In this document: positions 1 through 7,941 of the stretch, in pieces
Layout of the letters: each line of letters begins with the position of its first letter
Numbering within the stretch: the stretch's first letter is position 1
NCBI RefSeq assembly: GCF_000430665.1
Contig: NZ_AUML01000022.1
Coordinates: 29,799 to 93,798, forward strand
Length of the DNA stretch: 64,000 nucleotides
Reading direction: 5' to 3'
Origin: Aquimarina muelleri DSM 19832
GTDB lineage: Bacteria > Bacteroidota > Bacteroidia > Flavobacteriales > Flavobacteriaceae
Translations under genes and position numbers: made by a program
The notes under the pieces: model-generated
Told to the model about the DNA's origin: nothing
The model's database searches: none
The model's input: the letters and a program-made list of their open reading frames with translations, nothing else

Positions 1-618
1 ACTATTAGTAATCTTAGAAAAGGTTTAGTAAGTATTCGCACTGCAATTGTATTTGCAATACCTGCATTTATAGCAGTATACACTACAAGAAAATATATAG
101 TTCCTGCGATACCAGATCCGCTTTTTTCTATTAATGAATTTATGATTACTAAAAATATTGGTATCATGTTATTCTTTGCTGTTATTATGCTTTTAGCCTC
201 CATATCCATGATAAAAAACAACAAAAATAAAACTACAACAGAGGCGCCCATAAAATACAATTATCCATTAATTATTATCGAAGGATTTGTTGTAGGAATA
301 TTAACTGGGTTAGTAGGCGCAGGTGGTGGATTTTTAATAATTCCTGCTTTAGTACTATTAGCAAAATTACCTATGAAAAAGGCAGTTGCTACCTCCCTAT
401 TAATAATCGCTATAAAATCTTTAATTGGTTTTATAGGAGATGTAGAAAACCTGAAAATAGAATGGAATTTCTTATTAATATTTACCGCAATTTCTGTAGT
501 AGGGATTTTTATAGGTATCTATATCTCTAACTTTATAGATGGTAAAAAACTAGAAAAAGGATTTGGGGGCTTTGTTTTGGCAATGGGTATTTACATCCTC
601 TTTAAAGAATTAACATAA
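1..618 (+). CDS. TauE/SafE-family sulfite exporter, C-terminal part
   Basis: The reading frame is open from the first base, so the gene starts upstream of the window and 205 codons are visible; the first internal ATG at 142 is not the start. The product is an integral membrane permease of the TauE/SafE (DUF81) family, which exports sulfite or related sulfur anions. The visible part holds several hydrophobic helices and, at visible residues about 105-110, the VGAGGG motif that marks the second half of the family's internal repeat. The next genes encode persulfide oxidation and thiosulfate-type transport, so export of sulfite made by the dioxygenase is a sensible role, by inference. Substrate is not proven by sequence. 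Confidence 0.85.
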   Translation, partial: TISNLRKGLVSIRTAIVFAIPAFIAVYTTRKYIVPAIPDPLFSINEFMITKNIGIMLFFAVIMLLASISMIKNNKNKTTTEAPIKYNYPLIIIEGFVVGILTGLVGAGGGFLIIPALVLLAKLPMKKAVATSLLIIAIKSLIGFIGDVENLKIEWNFLLIFTAISVVGIFIGIYISNFIDGKKLEKGFGGFVLAMGIYILFKELT

Positions 619-630
619 GCAACGGGCTTT

Positions 631-674
631 GTAACAATTGTTACCATAAAGAAATAATAATTGCCGTATTTTTG
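631..674 (+). promoter_or_regulatory. GTAAC-N4-GTTAC operator and -7 box of the persulfide dioxygenase promoter
   Basis: A perfect 14-bp palindrome, GTAACAATTGTTAC, lies at 631-644. A perfect Bacteroidota -7 box, TATTTTTG, follows at 667-674. The palindrome centre is 29.5 bp before the box, putting it near -41 of the predicted start. The same half-sites at the same spacing precede the gene at 3001. A Crp/FNR-family activator of sulfur genes is the likely binder (inference). Confidence 0.65.
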
Positions 675-790
675 AATAATAAATAATATAACACTCATAA
701 ATTCAATTAATATTTATAATTAGCATCAAAGTCTAATCAAGATACAGGCAACAAAATCTCTAGATAATTATAATTAAAAAAATAGAACCA

Positions 791-2203
791 ATGAAAATAG
801 AACAAATATATACAGGATGTCTTTCTCAGGGAGCTTATTATATAGAAAGTAATAGAGAAGTAGCTATTATAGACCCTCTAAGAGAAATAAAACCATACCT
901 AGAAAAGGCAAAAGAAGATAACGCAAAAATTAAATATATTTTTGAAACCCATTTTCATGCAGATTTTGTCAGTGGTCATGTAACTTTGGCTAAAGAGACT
1001 GGAGCAAACATTATATATGGTCCAAATGCAAATCCATCTTTTGAAGCAATAATTGCCAAGGATAGTCAAGAATTTCCTCTGGGAAACATCACTATTATAG
1101 CTTTACATACCCCAGGACATACTATGGAAAGTACTACCTACCTTCTTAAAGATGCTAATGGTAAAGATCATGCTATCTTTAGTGGTGATACTCTATTTCT
1201 TGGAGATGTGGGTCGCCCTGATCTAGCCCAAAAAGCAGCTCATTTAACGCAAGAACAATTAGCAGAAAAACTTTATGATAGCTTACGCACTAAAATCATG
1301 CCTCTTGCAGATGATGTAATAGTATATCCTGCTCATGGTGCAGGTTCTGCGTGCGGTAAAAACATGATGAAAGAAACAGTAGATACTTTGGGTAATCAAA
1401 AGAAAATGAATTATGCCCTTAGAGCAGATATGACCAAAGAGGAATTTGTAAAAGAAGTCACCGAAGGATTATTACCTCCTCCATTATATTTTCCTTTAAA
1501 TGTAAAAATGAATAAAGAAGGATATGAAGATCTCGATAAAATAATAGAACAAGGAACCACCCCTTTATCTCCAGATGCTTTTGAAGCGTTAGCTAATGAA
1601 ACTGGCGCAGTTGTTTTGGATGTAAGACATCAAAATGAATATGTAAAAGGACATATCCCAAGATCTATATTTATTGGTATTGATGGTGGATTTGCTCCTT
1701 GGGTAGGTGCTTTGATAGCAGATGTTAAACAACCTATATTATTAGTCGCTCCAGAAGGACGAGTAGAAGAAACTATTACTCGATTATCCAGAGTAGGATT
1801 TGATAATACCTTAGGATATCTTGATGGTAGTTTTGCCGCTTGGAAAAAAGCTAGTAAAGATTATGATACCATAACATCTATCTCTGCTTTAGAATTTAAG
1901 AACATTATGACCAATGAAGATGTTCCTGTTTTTGATGTTCGTAAAGAAAGTGAGTTTGTAGCAGAACATGTTGAAAAAGCAAATAACTCTCCTTTGGATT
2001 TTATTAACGATTATCTTACCGAGTTTCCAGAAGATAAAAACTTTTATGTGCATTGTGCAGGAGGTTACCGCTCTGTAATTGCTGCTTCTATTTTAAAAAG
2101 TCGTGGTATTCATAACCTTATTGATATTGCTGGTGGCTATAAGGATATTAAAGAGTCAGGAATTAAAACTACCAATTATGTTTGTCCTTCTACTTTAAAA
2201 TAA
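791..2203 (+). CDS. Persulfide dioxygenase-rhodanese fusion (CstB-like)
   Basis: A 470-residue cytoplasmic protein predicted to oxidise persulfides such as glutathione or bacillithiol persulfide to sulfite and to move sulfane sulfur to form thiosulfate. Residues 1-230 are a metallo-beta-lactamase fold with HxHxD at 54-58 followed by His63, His110 in HTPGH, Asp133 in SGDT and His182 in PAHG. Residues about 260-360 form a rhodanese-like domain in which the active-site loop (VAPEGR, about 319-324) has no Cys, so it is a pseudo-rhodanese. Residues about 365-465 are a second rhodanese with the catalytic Cys422 in HCAGGYRS. This is the domain order of CstB. The neighbours (sulfite exporter, YeeE/YedE pair) fit sulfide detoxification. 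Confidence 0.9.
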   Translation: MKIEQIYTGCLSQGAYYIESNREVAIIDPLREIKPYLEKAKEDNAKIKYIFETHFHADFVSGHVTLAKETGANIIYGPNANPSFEAIIAKDSQEFPLGNITIIALHTPGHTMESTTYLLKDANGKDHAIFSGDTLFLGDVGRPDLAQKAAHLTQEQLAEKLYDSLRTKIMPLADDVIVYPAHGAGSACGKNMMKETVDTLGNQKKMNYALRADMTKEEFVKEVTEGLLPPPLYFPLNVKMNKEGYEDLDKIIEQGTTPLSPDAFEALANETGAVVLDVRHQNEYVKGHIPRSIFIGIDGGFAPWVGALIADVKQPILLVAPEGRVEETITRLSRVGFDNTLGYLDGSFAAWKKASKDYDTITSISALEFKNIMTNEDVPVFDVRKESEFVAEHVEKANNSPLDFINDYLTEFPEDKNFYVHCAGGYRSVIAASILKSRGIHNLIDIAGGYKDIKESGIKTTNYVCPSTLK

Positions 2204-2231
2204 TTCTGGAAGGAACCTCTAACAAGTATAT

Positions 2232-2309
2232 CTCTATAAATATATTTTGCTTTTGAAAACAAACCTCTGAAGGAGTTAAACCATCCAGATGAGATTAAAA
2301 GGAAACTAA
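2232..2309 (+). repeat. Degenerate copy of the leader repeat ending at a start codon
   Basis: This stretch aligns by eye, with gaps, to the full copies at 41291-41377 and 18765-18850: an AAATATATTTTG block, a short segment ending in CCTC, and an A-rich run leading straight into the ATG at 2310. The terminal palindrome of the full copies is not intact here. The similarity is clear in the first 35 bases and weak afterwards. Confidence 0.4.
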
Positions 2310-2933
2310 ATGAATGATTTTGACAGAAAAAAACATTGGGAAACTATATATAGTACTAAAGATTTAAAAGAGGTTAGCTGGTATCAAAAAGTTCCCACAA
2401 CCTCTATAGAGTTTATTACTTCTCTTAACCTTCCTAAAACTGCAAAAATAATAGATATCGGTGGCGGAGATAGTTTGTTGGTAGATCATCTACTAAACTT
2501 AGGATATAGTAACATTACAGTACTTGATGTTTCTGAAACGGCAATACATAAAGCCAAAGAAAGATTAGGAGATCTTGCAGATACTATTACTTGGATAGTA
2601 ACAGATATCACAGATTTTACACCTAATGAAAAATATGATGTTTGGCATGATCGTGCTACGTTTCATTTTTTAAGAGAACAAAAAGAAATTGATAATTATG
2701 TCATGACTATAGAAAACGCAATACTCCCTGCTGGAGCATTGATAATAGGAACTTTTTCTTTAGATGGCCCAAAAAAATGTAGTGGTATCGATATTACTCC
2801 ATATTCTGAAAAGTCAATGAGTGATTTAGTTAAAAGCTCTTTTAAAAAATTAAAATGTTCTTATATAAATCATGAAACCCCTTTTAACACTACTCAAAAT
2901 TTTATTTTTTGTAGCTTTCAAAAGCAAAAATGA
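2310..2933 (+). CDS. Class I SAM-dependent methyltransferase
   Basis: A 207-residue soluble protein with a Rossmann methyltransferase fold. Motif I reads IDIGGG at residues 48-53, an acidic residue ending beta-2 is in VLDVS, and a motif II-like region is at the WIVTDITDF segment. The N-terminal HWETIY and SWYQ motifs are common in small methyltransferases of the thiopurine and tellurite-resistance groups, but the substrate cannot be read from the sequence. It lies between the persulfide dioxygenase and the YeeE/YedE genes, so methylation of a sulfur or thiol compound is possible (inference). It may share the upstream transcript with 791-2203, 106 bp away. Confidence 0.75.
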   Translation: MNDFDRKKHWETIYSTKDLKEVSWYQKVPTTSIEFITSLNLPKTAKIIDIGGGDSLLVDHLLNLGYSNITVLDVSETAIHKAKERLGDLADTITWIVTDITDFTPNEKYDVWHDRATFHFLREQKEIDNYVMTIENAILPAGALIIGTFSLDGPKKCSGIDITPYSEKSMSDLVKSSFKKLKCSYINHETPFNTTQNFIFCSFQKQK

Positions 2934-2940
2934 TAATTGT

Positions 2941-2984
2941 GTAACATAAGTTACCAATAGCACTTTTTGAATTTAATTACTTTG
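2941..2984 (+). promoter_or_regulatory. GTAAC-N4-GTTAC operator and -7 box before the YeeE/YedE pair
   Basis: GTAAC-ATAA-GTTAC at 2941-2954 is the same half-site pair as at 631-644. A near-consensus -7 box, TTACTTTG (one mismatch to TAnnTTTG), starts at 2977, again 29.5 bp from the palindrome centre. The predicted transcript starts about 12 bases before the ATG at 3001. Both sulfur promoters thus share operator and geometry. Confidence 0.6.
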
Positions 2985-3000
2985 CAACAAAATAACACAG

Positions 3001-3558
3001 ATGAATTGGATTTATAACCCATGGCCATGGTATGTATCGGGCCCCTTAATTGCATTAGTACTTTTTGTATTACTAATGATCGGCAAAAGATTTGGAATGT
3101 CCTCCAATCTAAGAACAATGTGCACCATTTGTGGTGCAGGAAAAGCCTCTGGTTTTTTTAGGTTTGATTGGAAAGCACAACGATGGAATTTAATCCTAGC
3201 ATTTGGAGTAGTTATAGGTGGGTTTATTGCTAACACATTTTTATCTACAGATACCGCAGTACAACTAAATCCAGAAGTCGTCGCAGATCTTCAATCCAAA
3301 GGTTTTGAAAGTGCAGGCCAGGCATATATGCCAGATAGCTTATTTTCTAACGATGCTCTAACAGATCCCAAAGTATTAATTTTATTAATAGTAGGAGGTT
3401 TCTTGGTTGGTTTTGGTGCCAGATATGCAGGTGGTTGCACTTCTGGGCACGCTATATCTGGGCTTAGTGATTTGCAATTGCCATCATTAATTGCTGTATT
3501 TGGCTTTTTTATAGGTGGATTACTAATGGTACACCTTTTATTCCCTTTAATTTTTTAA
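3001..3558 (+). CDS. YeeE/YedE-family thiosulfate-type transporter, first half
   Basis: A 185-residue inner-membrane protein with about four to five hydrophobic helices. It carries the family's paired cysteine motif CTICGAGKAS (Cys41, Cys44) and the hallmark GGCTSGH (Cys146). In the characterised homologue TsuA, conserved cysteines pass thiosulfate through the channel by transient S-S-H-S contacts. Here the transporter is split: this gene and the next, 4 bp downstream, each hold one half. The adjacent persulfide dioxygenase suggests the pair moves sulfur produced or used by it. Direction of transport cannot be seen from sequence. Confidence 0.85.
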   Translation: MNWIYNPWPWYVSGPLIALVLFVLLMIGKRFGMSSNLRTMCTICGAGKASGFFRFDWKAQRWNLILAFGVVIGGFIANTFLSTDTAVQLNPEVVADLQSKGFESAGQAYMPDSLFSNDALTDPKVLILLIVGGFLVGFGARYAGGCTSGHAISGLSDLQLPSLIAVFGFFIGGLLMVHLLFPLIF

Positions 3559-3562
3559 ACGT

Positions 3563-3976
3563 ATGCGCTCTATTATATATTTAGGTATTGGTATTTTTTT
3601 CGGAATTGTTTTGTTCAAATCTGAAGCCGCTTCTTGGTTCCGAATTTATGAAATGTTTCAATTCAAATCTTTTCATATGTATGGGATTATTGGATCTGCT
3701 GTAGGATTAGGCATTATAATCACCCAACTTATTAAAAAATTTAAAATCAAGTCTTTTTATGGAGAGTCTATAGATATAGCTCCCAAGGATAAGAGTTTTA
3801 GCCGATATATGTTTGGTGGTATATTATTTGGTCTAGGCTGGGCTCTTGCTGGTGCTTGTCCAGGACCAATGTTTGTACTACTAGGTGCAGGTTACCTACC
3901 AATTTTGATCGTACTTATTTCTGCCATCCTTGGCACTTTAGTCTACGGAATAGTAAAAAATAAACTACCCCACTAA
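3563..3976 (+). CDS. YeeE/YedE-family transporter, second half (DUF6691 type)
   Basis: A 137-residue inner-membrane protein with about four hydrophobic helices and the family motif GACPGP (Cys99). It starts 4 bp after its partner at 3001-3558 and is surely co-transcribed with it. Together they make up the two halves of a full-length YeeE/YedE permease. The stop codon region overlaps the 3' end of the convergent gene at 3965-4969 by 12 bp, so there is no room for a separate terminator between the two transcripts. Confidence 0.83.
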   Translation: MRSIIYLGIGIFFGIVLFKSEAASWFRIYEMFQFKSFHMYGIIGSAVGLGIIITQLIKKFKIKSFYGESIDIAPKDKSFSRYMFGGILFGLGWALAGACPGPMFVLLGAGYLPILIVLISAILGTLVYGIVKNKLPH

Positions 3977-4969
3977 CTCTAATGTTAGTTCGTTTTTACT
4001 AGGTATATTTTGCTGCCAACAGTTCACATTATAAAATGTGGTTTCTGCTATAGTCATAAGTGCCTCTTTTGTAGCAAATGCCTGATGTGGTGTAAGAAGA
4101 ACATTAGGCTGCTCGATAAGGCGCTTTAACACCTCATCTTTTGGGGTATCTTTAGAATGATCATAAAAAAATATGCCACTTTCTTCTTCATAAACATCTG
4201 CACCATATCCCGAAATTTTATTAGACTCTAATGCTTGTAGTACATCCTTAGTATTTACTATTGCTCCTCTGGCAATATTGATAAGGATTACCTCTTTTTT
4301 CATGTATTGAATATAATTTGCATCGATAAGATGATGTGTCTTACTATTAAGCGGTATACACAAAAATATCACATCAGCCTCTTTGCATAAGTACCCTAAA
4401 TCTGTATAGGCCATTTTATAGTCTTTTTCTGCTTCTTGATCTTTATAAAGATCATTTGCTAAAATTTTACAACCAAATCCATGCATTATTTTAGCTATTG
4501 TTTTTCCTATTCTACCAACTCCAACGATACCAACTGTTTTTTTATGAAGATCAAACCCTACCAGATTACTTAATGAAAAATTATAGGCATGTACTTGTTC
4601 ATTGGCACGTATTAGGTTACGATTTAATGCTAACAAAAGGGACACTGCATGTTCTGCAATAGCATATGGGGAATATCCTGCAGCATTTGCCACTTTGATC
4701 CCTAATTTTTTTGCAGTAATAAGATTTATATTATCATATCCTGTAGAGCGAAGAGCAATATAATGAATCCCAAATCCTTTTAATCTTTCCAGAACTTGAG
4801 AGGATGCGATATCTGCAGAAAAAATAGATATAGCATCAAAACCCATTGCTAATACCGCAGTTTTAGCAGTAAGACGTTCTGGTATATATTTAACTTGATA
4901 CACGTCGTTATTTGCTTTTTCAAGAAAAGGAATTTCGAAGTCCTTAGCACTGTATATTAGTGTTTTCAT
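3965..4969 (-). CDS. D-lactate dehydrogenase-like 2-hydroxyacid dehydrogenase
   Basis: A 334-residue NAD-dependent dehydrogenase that would interconvert a 2-oxoacid and a D-2-hydroxyacid; the overall pattern is closest to fermentative D-lactate dehydrogenase (LdhA). The NAD-binding GxGxxG is VGVGRIG near residues 150-156. The catalytic triad is visible as Arg234 in NIARGA, a Glu in the YEEE run near 261-263, and His295 in LTPHQAF. It lies 4 bp after the lipoprotein gene 4974-5615 and is probably co-transcribed with it. Regeneration of NAD under low oxygen would fit the surroundings. No FNR-like site is seen before this pair. Confidence 0.85.
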   Translation of the reverse strand: MKTLIYSAKDFEIPFLEKANNDVYQVKYIPERLTAKTAVLAMGFDAISIFSADIASSQVLERLKGFGIHYIALRSTGYDNINLITAKKLGIKVANAAGYSPYAIAEHAVSLLLALNRNLIRANEQVHAYNFSLSNLVGFDLHKKTVGIVGVGRIGKTIAKIMHGFGCKILANDLYKDQEAEKDYKMAYTDLGYLCKEADVIFLCIPLNSKTHHLIDANYIQYMKKEVILINIARGAIVNTKDVLQALESNKISGYGADVYEEESGIFFYDHSKDTPKDEVLKRLIEQPNVLLTPHQAFATKEALMTIAETTFYNVNCWQQNIPSKNELTLELVG

Positions 4970-4973
4970 AAAT

Positions 4974-5615
4974 TTATTCTTCTACAATTAATAATTCTTG
5001 CTCTTTTAATGCCCAAACTAACACCTTAACATAATCTCCAACAGCTTTTTTAATATTATTGGGTTCTGTAACATCTATAGCCCCTTTCCAGATTAGTTCT
5101 CTTTCTTTATCTGGGCAAATACAATAGAGGGAGGATTCTGCATGAAAAACCTGATACTCTTGATAATAATCTTCATCATAATAAATTTTTTGATTCTCAT
5201 AATAATCCTCTCTAAAACTCTTAAATGTCTTATCTATATTTCTATACGCTTTTACAACTGTGATTTTATCCTCTACTCCTAATACTTTAGAAAGCAATAT
5301 GGCATCAAAACCATTTTCGATAAGCTTAGACTCGAGAGCCATCATTTCTTTTTCTGTTTTGGCCGAAGAGGTAAAAGAATTCTCAAAATAATCCTCACTT
5401 TTTTCAGCATTAACTCCGTTCTTTTTTAACTCTGCTACTAATTTTTTCTCGAATACTTTTCTGGTACTTTCCTCTGGCGTAATCCCTATAACCAAAACCT
5501 TTTGTGTTTCAAAAACTTTGATTTCTGGATTTTTCCAATTTTCAACCAATTCACTAGATGTACAACTATAAAGTAGTCCAACAACAATTAATATATATCT
5601 GTATAATTTGTTCAT
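4974..5615 (-). CDS. Lipoprotein of unknown function
   Basis: A 213-residue predicted lipoprotein: a short basic N-terminus, a hydrophobic stretch, and a lipobox ending at Cys18 (LLYSC). The mature part begins by describing a repeatable alpha/beta segment (KVLVIGITPEES) and ends with a Lys/Glu-rich helix; the middle is rich in Tyr and acidic residues. I do not recognise a named family with certainty. It is the first gene of a two-gene unit with the D-lactate-dehydrogenase-like gene. A degenerate leader-repeat core lies in its upstream region (5644-5690). Confidence 0.65.
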   Translation of the reverse strand: MNKLYRYILIVVGLLYSCTSSELVENWKNPEIKVFETQKVLVIGITPEESTRKVFEKKLVAELKKNGVNAEKSEDYFENSFTSSAKTEKEMMALESKLIENGFDAILLSKVLGVEDKITVVKAYRNIDKTFKSFREDYYENQKIYYDEDYYQEYQVFHAESSLYCICPDKERELIWKGAIDVTEPNNIKKAVGDYVKVLVWALKEQELLIVEE

Positions 5616-5643
5616 ACTTTATTATTTATTCTATTCAAAATGA

Positions 5644-5690
5644 TGTTTGAATCCTGCAAGGCTTACCTCGGAAACAAAATATTTTTTTGG
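5644..5690 (-). repeat. Degenerate core of the leader repeat
   Basis: Read on the minus strand, this holds AATATTTTGTTT followed by CGAGGTAAGCCTT, matching the core of the full copies at 18765-18850 and 41291-41377 (ATATTTTG, then a small GAGG...CCTC hairpin). It lies 29 bp before the start of the lipoprotein gene, in the same orientation relative to the gene as the other copies. Confidence 0.35.
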
Positions 5691-5718
5691 GTTCAAAAAA
5701 ACTCTAACCCGTATTTTT

Positions 5719-6219
5719 TTACTTTATTATTTTATTTAACCGATCTACCAAAATCTTAGTATAATCTGGTGTTTTTTCAATAATGGACTCTCCTGATATT
5801 ACATCTATATCTTTTAAAGCTATATTACTACTCCCCACGGTAGATAGAATAATGAGTTTATCCAATCGATCCGGATGGTTTTTAATAAACTTTTTTACAT
5901 TTCTTGGCGGGCTGCCATACTCCCATGAATTAATAATAACCAATGCATCCCACTTATCTATATCTACAGTAAACATGGTATATACATCTATTACTTTAAA
6001 ATGTATAGGATCTTTTTGGTAATGTCTAAGGATCCCCTGAACTAAGGAATCTTTAAACCTACTACCTTGTGATGCTATTAAAACTTTGGTTTCTAAATTT
6101 GGATCCTTAACCTTAAAAGGAATTACGGTATCCATAGAATAGGTATACTCGTACCATATCCAGAATCCTGAAAACCCTATCAAAAGAAGCCCGATTATAA
6201 TCTTGAAAACTCGTTTCAT
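5719..6219 (-). CDS. Membrane-anchored flavodoxin-like protein
   Basis: A 166-residue protein. I place the start at the ATG at 6219; a TTG two codons upstream is less likely. Residues about 4-25 form a single N-terminal membrane helix. The rest looks like a flavodoxin/NADPH-dependent reductase fold: a first strand KVLIASQGS followed by a helix, a central strand WDALVIINSWEYGSPPRN resembling the flavodoxin 90s loop, and a later strand KLIILSTVGSS. The protein would sit in the periplasm or cytoplasm with a membrane tether. Cofactor and partner are unknown. It lies between the lipoprotein unit and the helical paralog pair. Confidence 0.55.
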   Translation of the reverse strand: MKRVFKIIIGLLLIGFSGFWIWYEYTYSMDTVIPFKVKDPNLETKVLIASQGSRFKDSLVQGILRHYQKDPIHFKVIDVYTMFTVDIDKWDALVIINSWEYGSPPRNVKKFIKNHPDRLDKLIILSTVGSSNIALKDIDVISGESIIEKTPDYTKILVDRLNKIIK

Positions 6220-6252
6220 TTTCAAAATATTATTATCTGAATATTATCAAAA

Positions 6253-6696
6253 TTAATCTAATAAACGCTTTTGTTTGCTTTGCTTTAATATGCTTTTAAT
6301 TAGATCAAAGATGTCTCGTTTTACTTCTCTATACTCCTCAAAAAATTCATTTACTACAATCGTTAATTTGCGGTGTTCTTCTTTATATTTTTTTTCTTCT
6401 ATTGGCTGATCTACTCCATCTAACAGTACTGTAAGTTCATTATGATGATTGGTAATTTTTTTTAACAGTGGCTTTATATTTTTCTTACTTATGGATAATG
6501 CCTCTACTATGGATTTACTTTTACCAAATATTATTTTTGAGACGAGTTCTAGAGTGTGATTTTCAATAAGTTCTTCTAAAAAATGTTGTTCATCTTTTAT
6601 AAATTTAAGTTCTAAAATCCAATGCAAAGAAGTTTCATGTAATTCTTCGGGACTTCTCCACTCTATATATTTTGGATTTGTTTGTTCTGTTTTCAT
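6253..6696 (-). CDS. Helical protein, paralog of 6866-7285, unknown function
   Basis: A 147-residue, strongly charged, almost entirely helical soluble protein with no signal peptide. I do not recognise the family. It is paralogous by eye to the next gene upstream (6866-7285): both have an N-terminal helix with EEL/KEL then a Trp/Phe-Ile-rich segment, and both end with a YKE-H-RL...N-F(F/Y) block and a Lys-rich tail. The length and long helices suggest a bundle like those of small stress or ferritin-like proteins, but no metal-ligand pattern is clear. Its own FNR-like promoter lies at 6809-6851, leaving a leader of about 108 nt. Confidence 0.65.
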   Translation of the reverse strand: MKTEQTNPKYIEWRSPEELHETSLHWILELKFIKDEQHFLEELIENHTLELVSKIIFGKSKSIVEALSISKKNIKPLLKKITNHHNELTVLLDGVDQPIEEKKYKEEHRKLTIVVNEFFEEYREVKRDIFDLIKSILKQSKQKRLLD

Positions 6697-6808
6697 AAGA
6701 TTATGTAAAAAAAGACAAAGAATACTAATATAAAGCTATTCTATATCTTTAGTATTTGTACCAATTGAAGTAGTAAAATACTGTTGTTGTTTATTACGTT
6801 ATTTAATT

Positions 6809-6851
6809 TAAAAATAGAATAACCTTGTGTTTATTGATATGATAATTATCA
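6809..6851 (-). promoter_or_regulatory. FNR-like site and -7 box for 6253-6696
   Basis: A perfect TGATAATTATCA palindrome at 6840-6851 and, on the minus strand, TATTTTTA at 6816-6809. The palindrome centre is 29.5 bp from the first T of the box, the spacing shared by the other FNR-like promoters in the window. Confidence 0.6.
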
Positions 6852-6865
6852 GGTTTACATATTTG

Positions 6866-7285
6866 TTATTGCTTTTTATTATTTTTTAAAATTCCTCCAG
6901 CATAGGAAAAAGTTTTCAACTTTAACTGTCTAAATTTTTTATAAAAATCATTAAACAGATTAGATAACCTGTCATGTTCTTTGTAGTATACTGTATCGCA
7001 AGAAATGGTATCACACTCTAACATTCCGCCTAATTCATTTTCGTGTTTTCTTATCCCCAGATGTATCGCTTGTATTTCGTTCTCTACATCTTCCATCTGA
7101 TCCTTAAATTCTTGTAATTTTTCAAAAAGATTAGGTGTATTAGGTTCAAATACATAAGAGTTTAGTAGTTGTTTTACGAATTGTATTTCGGTTTCGATAA
7201 ATTGAATACTTGATTTCCAGTCTAAAATATCTAAATGAAAGTCTTTTAATTCTTTTTCTGAAGTACCATTGATTTCTGTTGCCAT
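6866..7285 (-). CDS. Helical protein, paralog of 6253-6696, unknown function
   Basis: A 139-residue charged helical protein without signal peptide. Family not recognised. The C-terminal block (YKEHDRLSNLFNDFYKKF) matches the block YKEEHRKL...NEFFEEY of the neighbouring gene, and the N-terminal helices share spacing of Leu, Ile and Phe positions, so the two are tandem duplicates that have diverged. It has two Cys in CDTISCDTVYY near residues 95-101, absent from the neighbour. An FNR-like promoter lies directly upstream at 7311-7353 with a leader of about 20 nt. Expression under low oxygen is therefore predicted; the function is open. Confidence 0.65.
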   Translation of the reverse strand: MATEINGTSEKELKDFHLDILDWKSSIQFIETEIQFVKQLLNSYVFEPNTPNLFEKLQEFKDQMEDVENEIQAIHLGIRKHENELGGMLECDTISCDTVYYKEHDRLSNLFNDFYKKFRQLKLKTFSYAGGILKNNKKQ

Positions 7286-7310
7286 TTACTTTCGGTTTTA
7301 TAGTATGTTG

Positions 7311-7353
7311 AAAAGTTACATACTATTTTAAAAAACAGAAATGATAATTATCA
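7311..7353 (-). promoter_or_regulatory. FNR-like site and -7 box for 6866-7285
   Basis: A perfect TGATAATTATCA at 7342-7353. The minus-strand sequence TAACTTTT at 7318-7311 is a -7 box with the last G replaced; centre-to-box distance is 29.5 bp. The start codon at 7285 is about 20 bases past the predicted transcription start. Confidence 0.58.
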
Positions 7354-7528
7354 GGTTTTGTGATCCTTACCATAGTTTTTTTACTTTTTACATTTGCGCT
7401 ACTTGCCCTTTCGAGTGTCTAAGGGTTCGGTGATGGAGAGTTGATAAAAAACAGTATTATTTTATCTTTTACCTTCTATATTTATATAGGTTCCTTTATT
7501 CTTTCTTTTAAAAAAAAGACAGAATACC

Positions 7529-7736
7529 ATATAAAATCAACATAAAAACACCTCATAAAGTGTGATGAGTCTCCAGTTGAATGGGGTGGCTTGCTGTATT
7601 TTACGACATAATATCCAGTGCTACTGGAGTCGCCCCGTGTTTTACGGCACCACATCCAGTAGCACTGGAAAACGTCCCGTAAAATACGGGGCGTTTTCCA
7701 GTTTGGCATACTCATTCTAAATAACAATATTAAATA
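7529..7736 (-). repeat. 208-bp structured repeat, copy A
   Basis: This stretch is the reverse complement of 32454-32661 with few differences over 208 bp. It is built from short hairpins: a GGAAAACG(C/T)CCCGT...ACGGGGCGTTTTCC stem, CCAGT-GCT-ACTGG palindromes, and a CCGT(A)AAA...ACGGGG segment. Its base composition is clearly richer in G+C than the surroundings. An 81-codon frame crosses it, but the matching frame in copy B is interrupted, so it is not a gene. It resembles a REP/MITE-type element without coding capacity. Confidence 0.8.
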
Positions 7737-7881
7737 CCTTAAAATCAGTGTTTTATTTTCGCTATAAGTCTAGCGTGTAATTTTATTGTTGAATCCGAAT
7801 AAAGTTTTTTGTGTATATAGTGATCGAAGAGACAAGGAAGTCAGTTGGAGTGTTTTTTAAGAAGCGTAGCGCAGTAAAAAA

Positions 7882-7923
7882 TGTATTGAGAACTTTTTCT
7901 GCACAAGATCACTTCTCGATACA
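7882..7923. repeat. Imperfect hairpin in the gap before the cbb3 cluster end
   Basis: TGTATTGAGAA at 7882-7892 pairs with TTCTCGATACA at 7913-7923 with one G-T pair. It lies 19 bp past the stop of the TauE/SafE-like gene (minus strand ends at 7942). It may act as a terminator for the cco transcript, though the T run is weak. The rest of 7737-7941 shows no gene. Confidence 0.4.
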
Positions 7924-7941
7924 ACTTCTTCCGTACAATAT

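Noticed and set aside
6238..6249. TGAATATTATCA, a near FNR-like site before the flavodoxin-like gene
   Set aside because: At the standard spacing the transcription start would fall inside the coding region (ATG at 6219), and no -7 box is present.
7482..7727. An 81-codon minus-strand frame across repeat copy A
   Set aside because: The frame runs through hairpin repeats and the matching frame in copy B (32454-32661) is cut by a stop codon, so it is not a gene.
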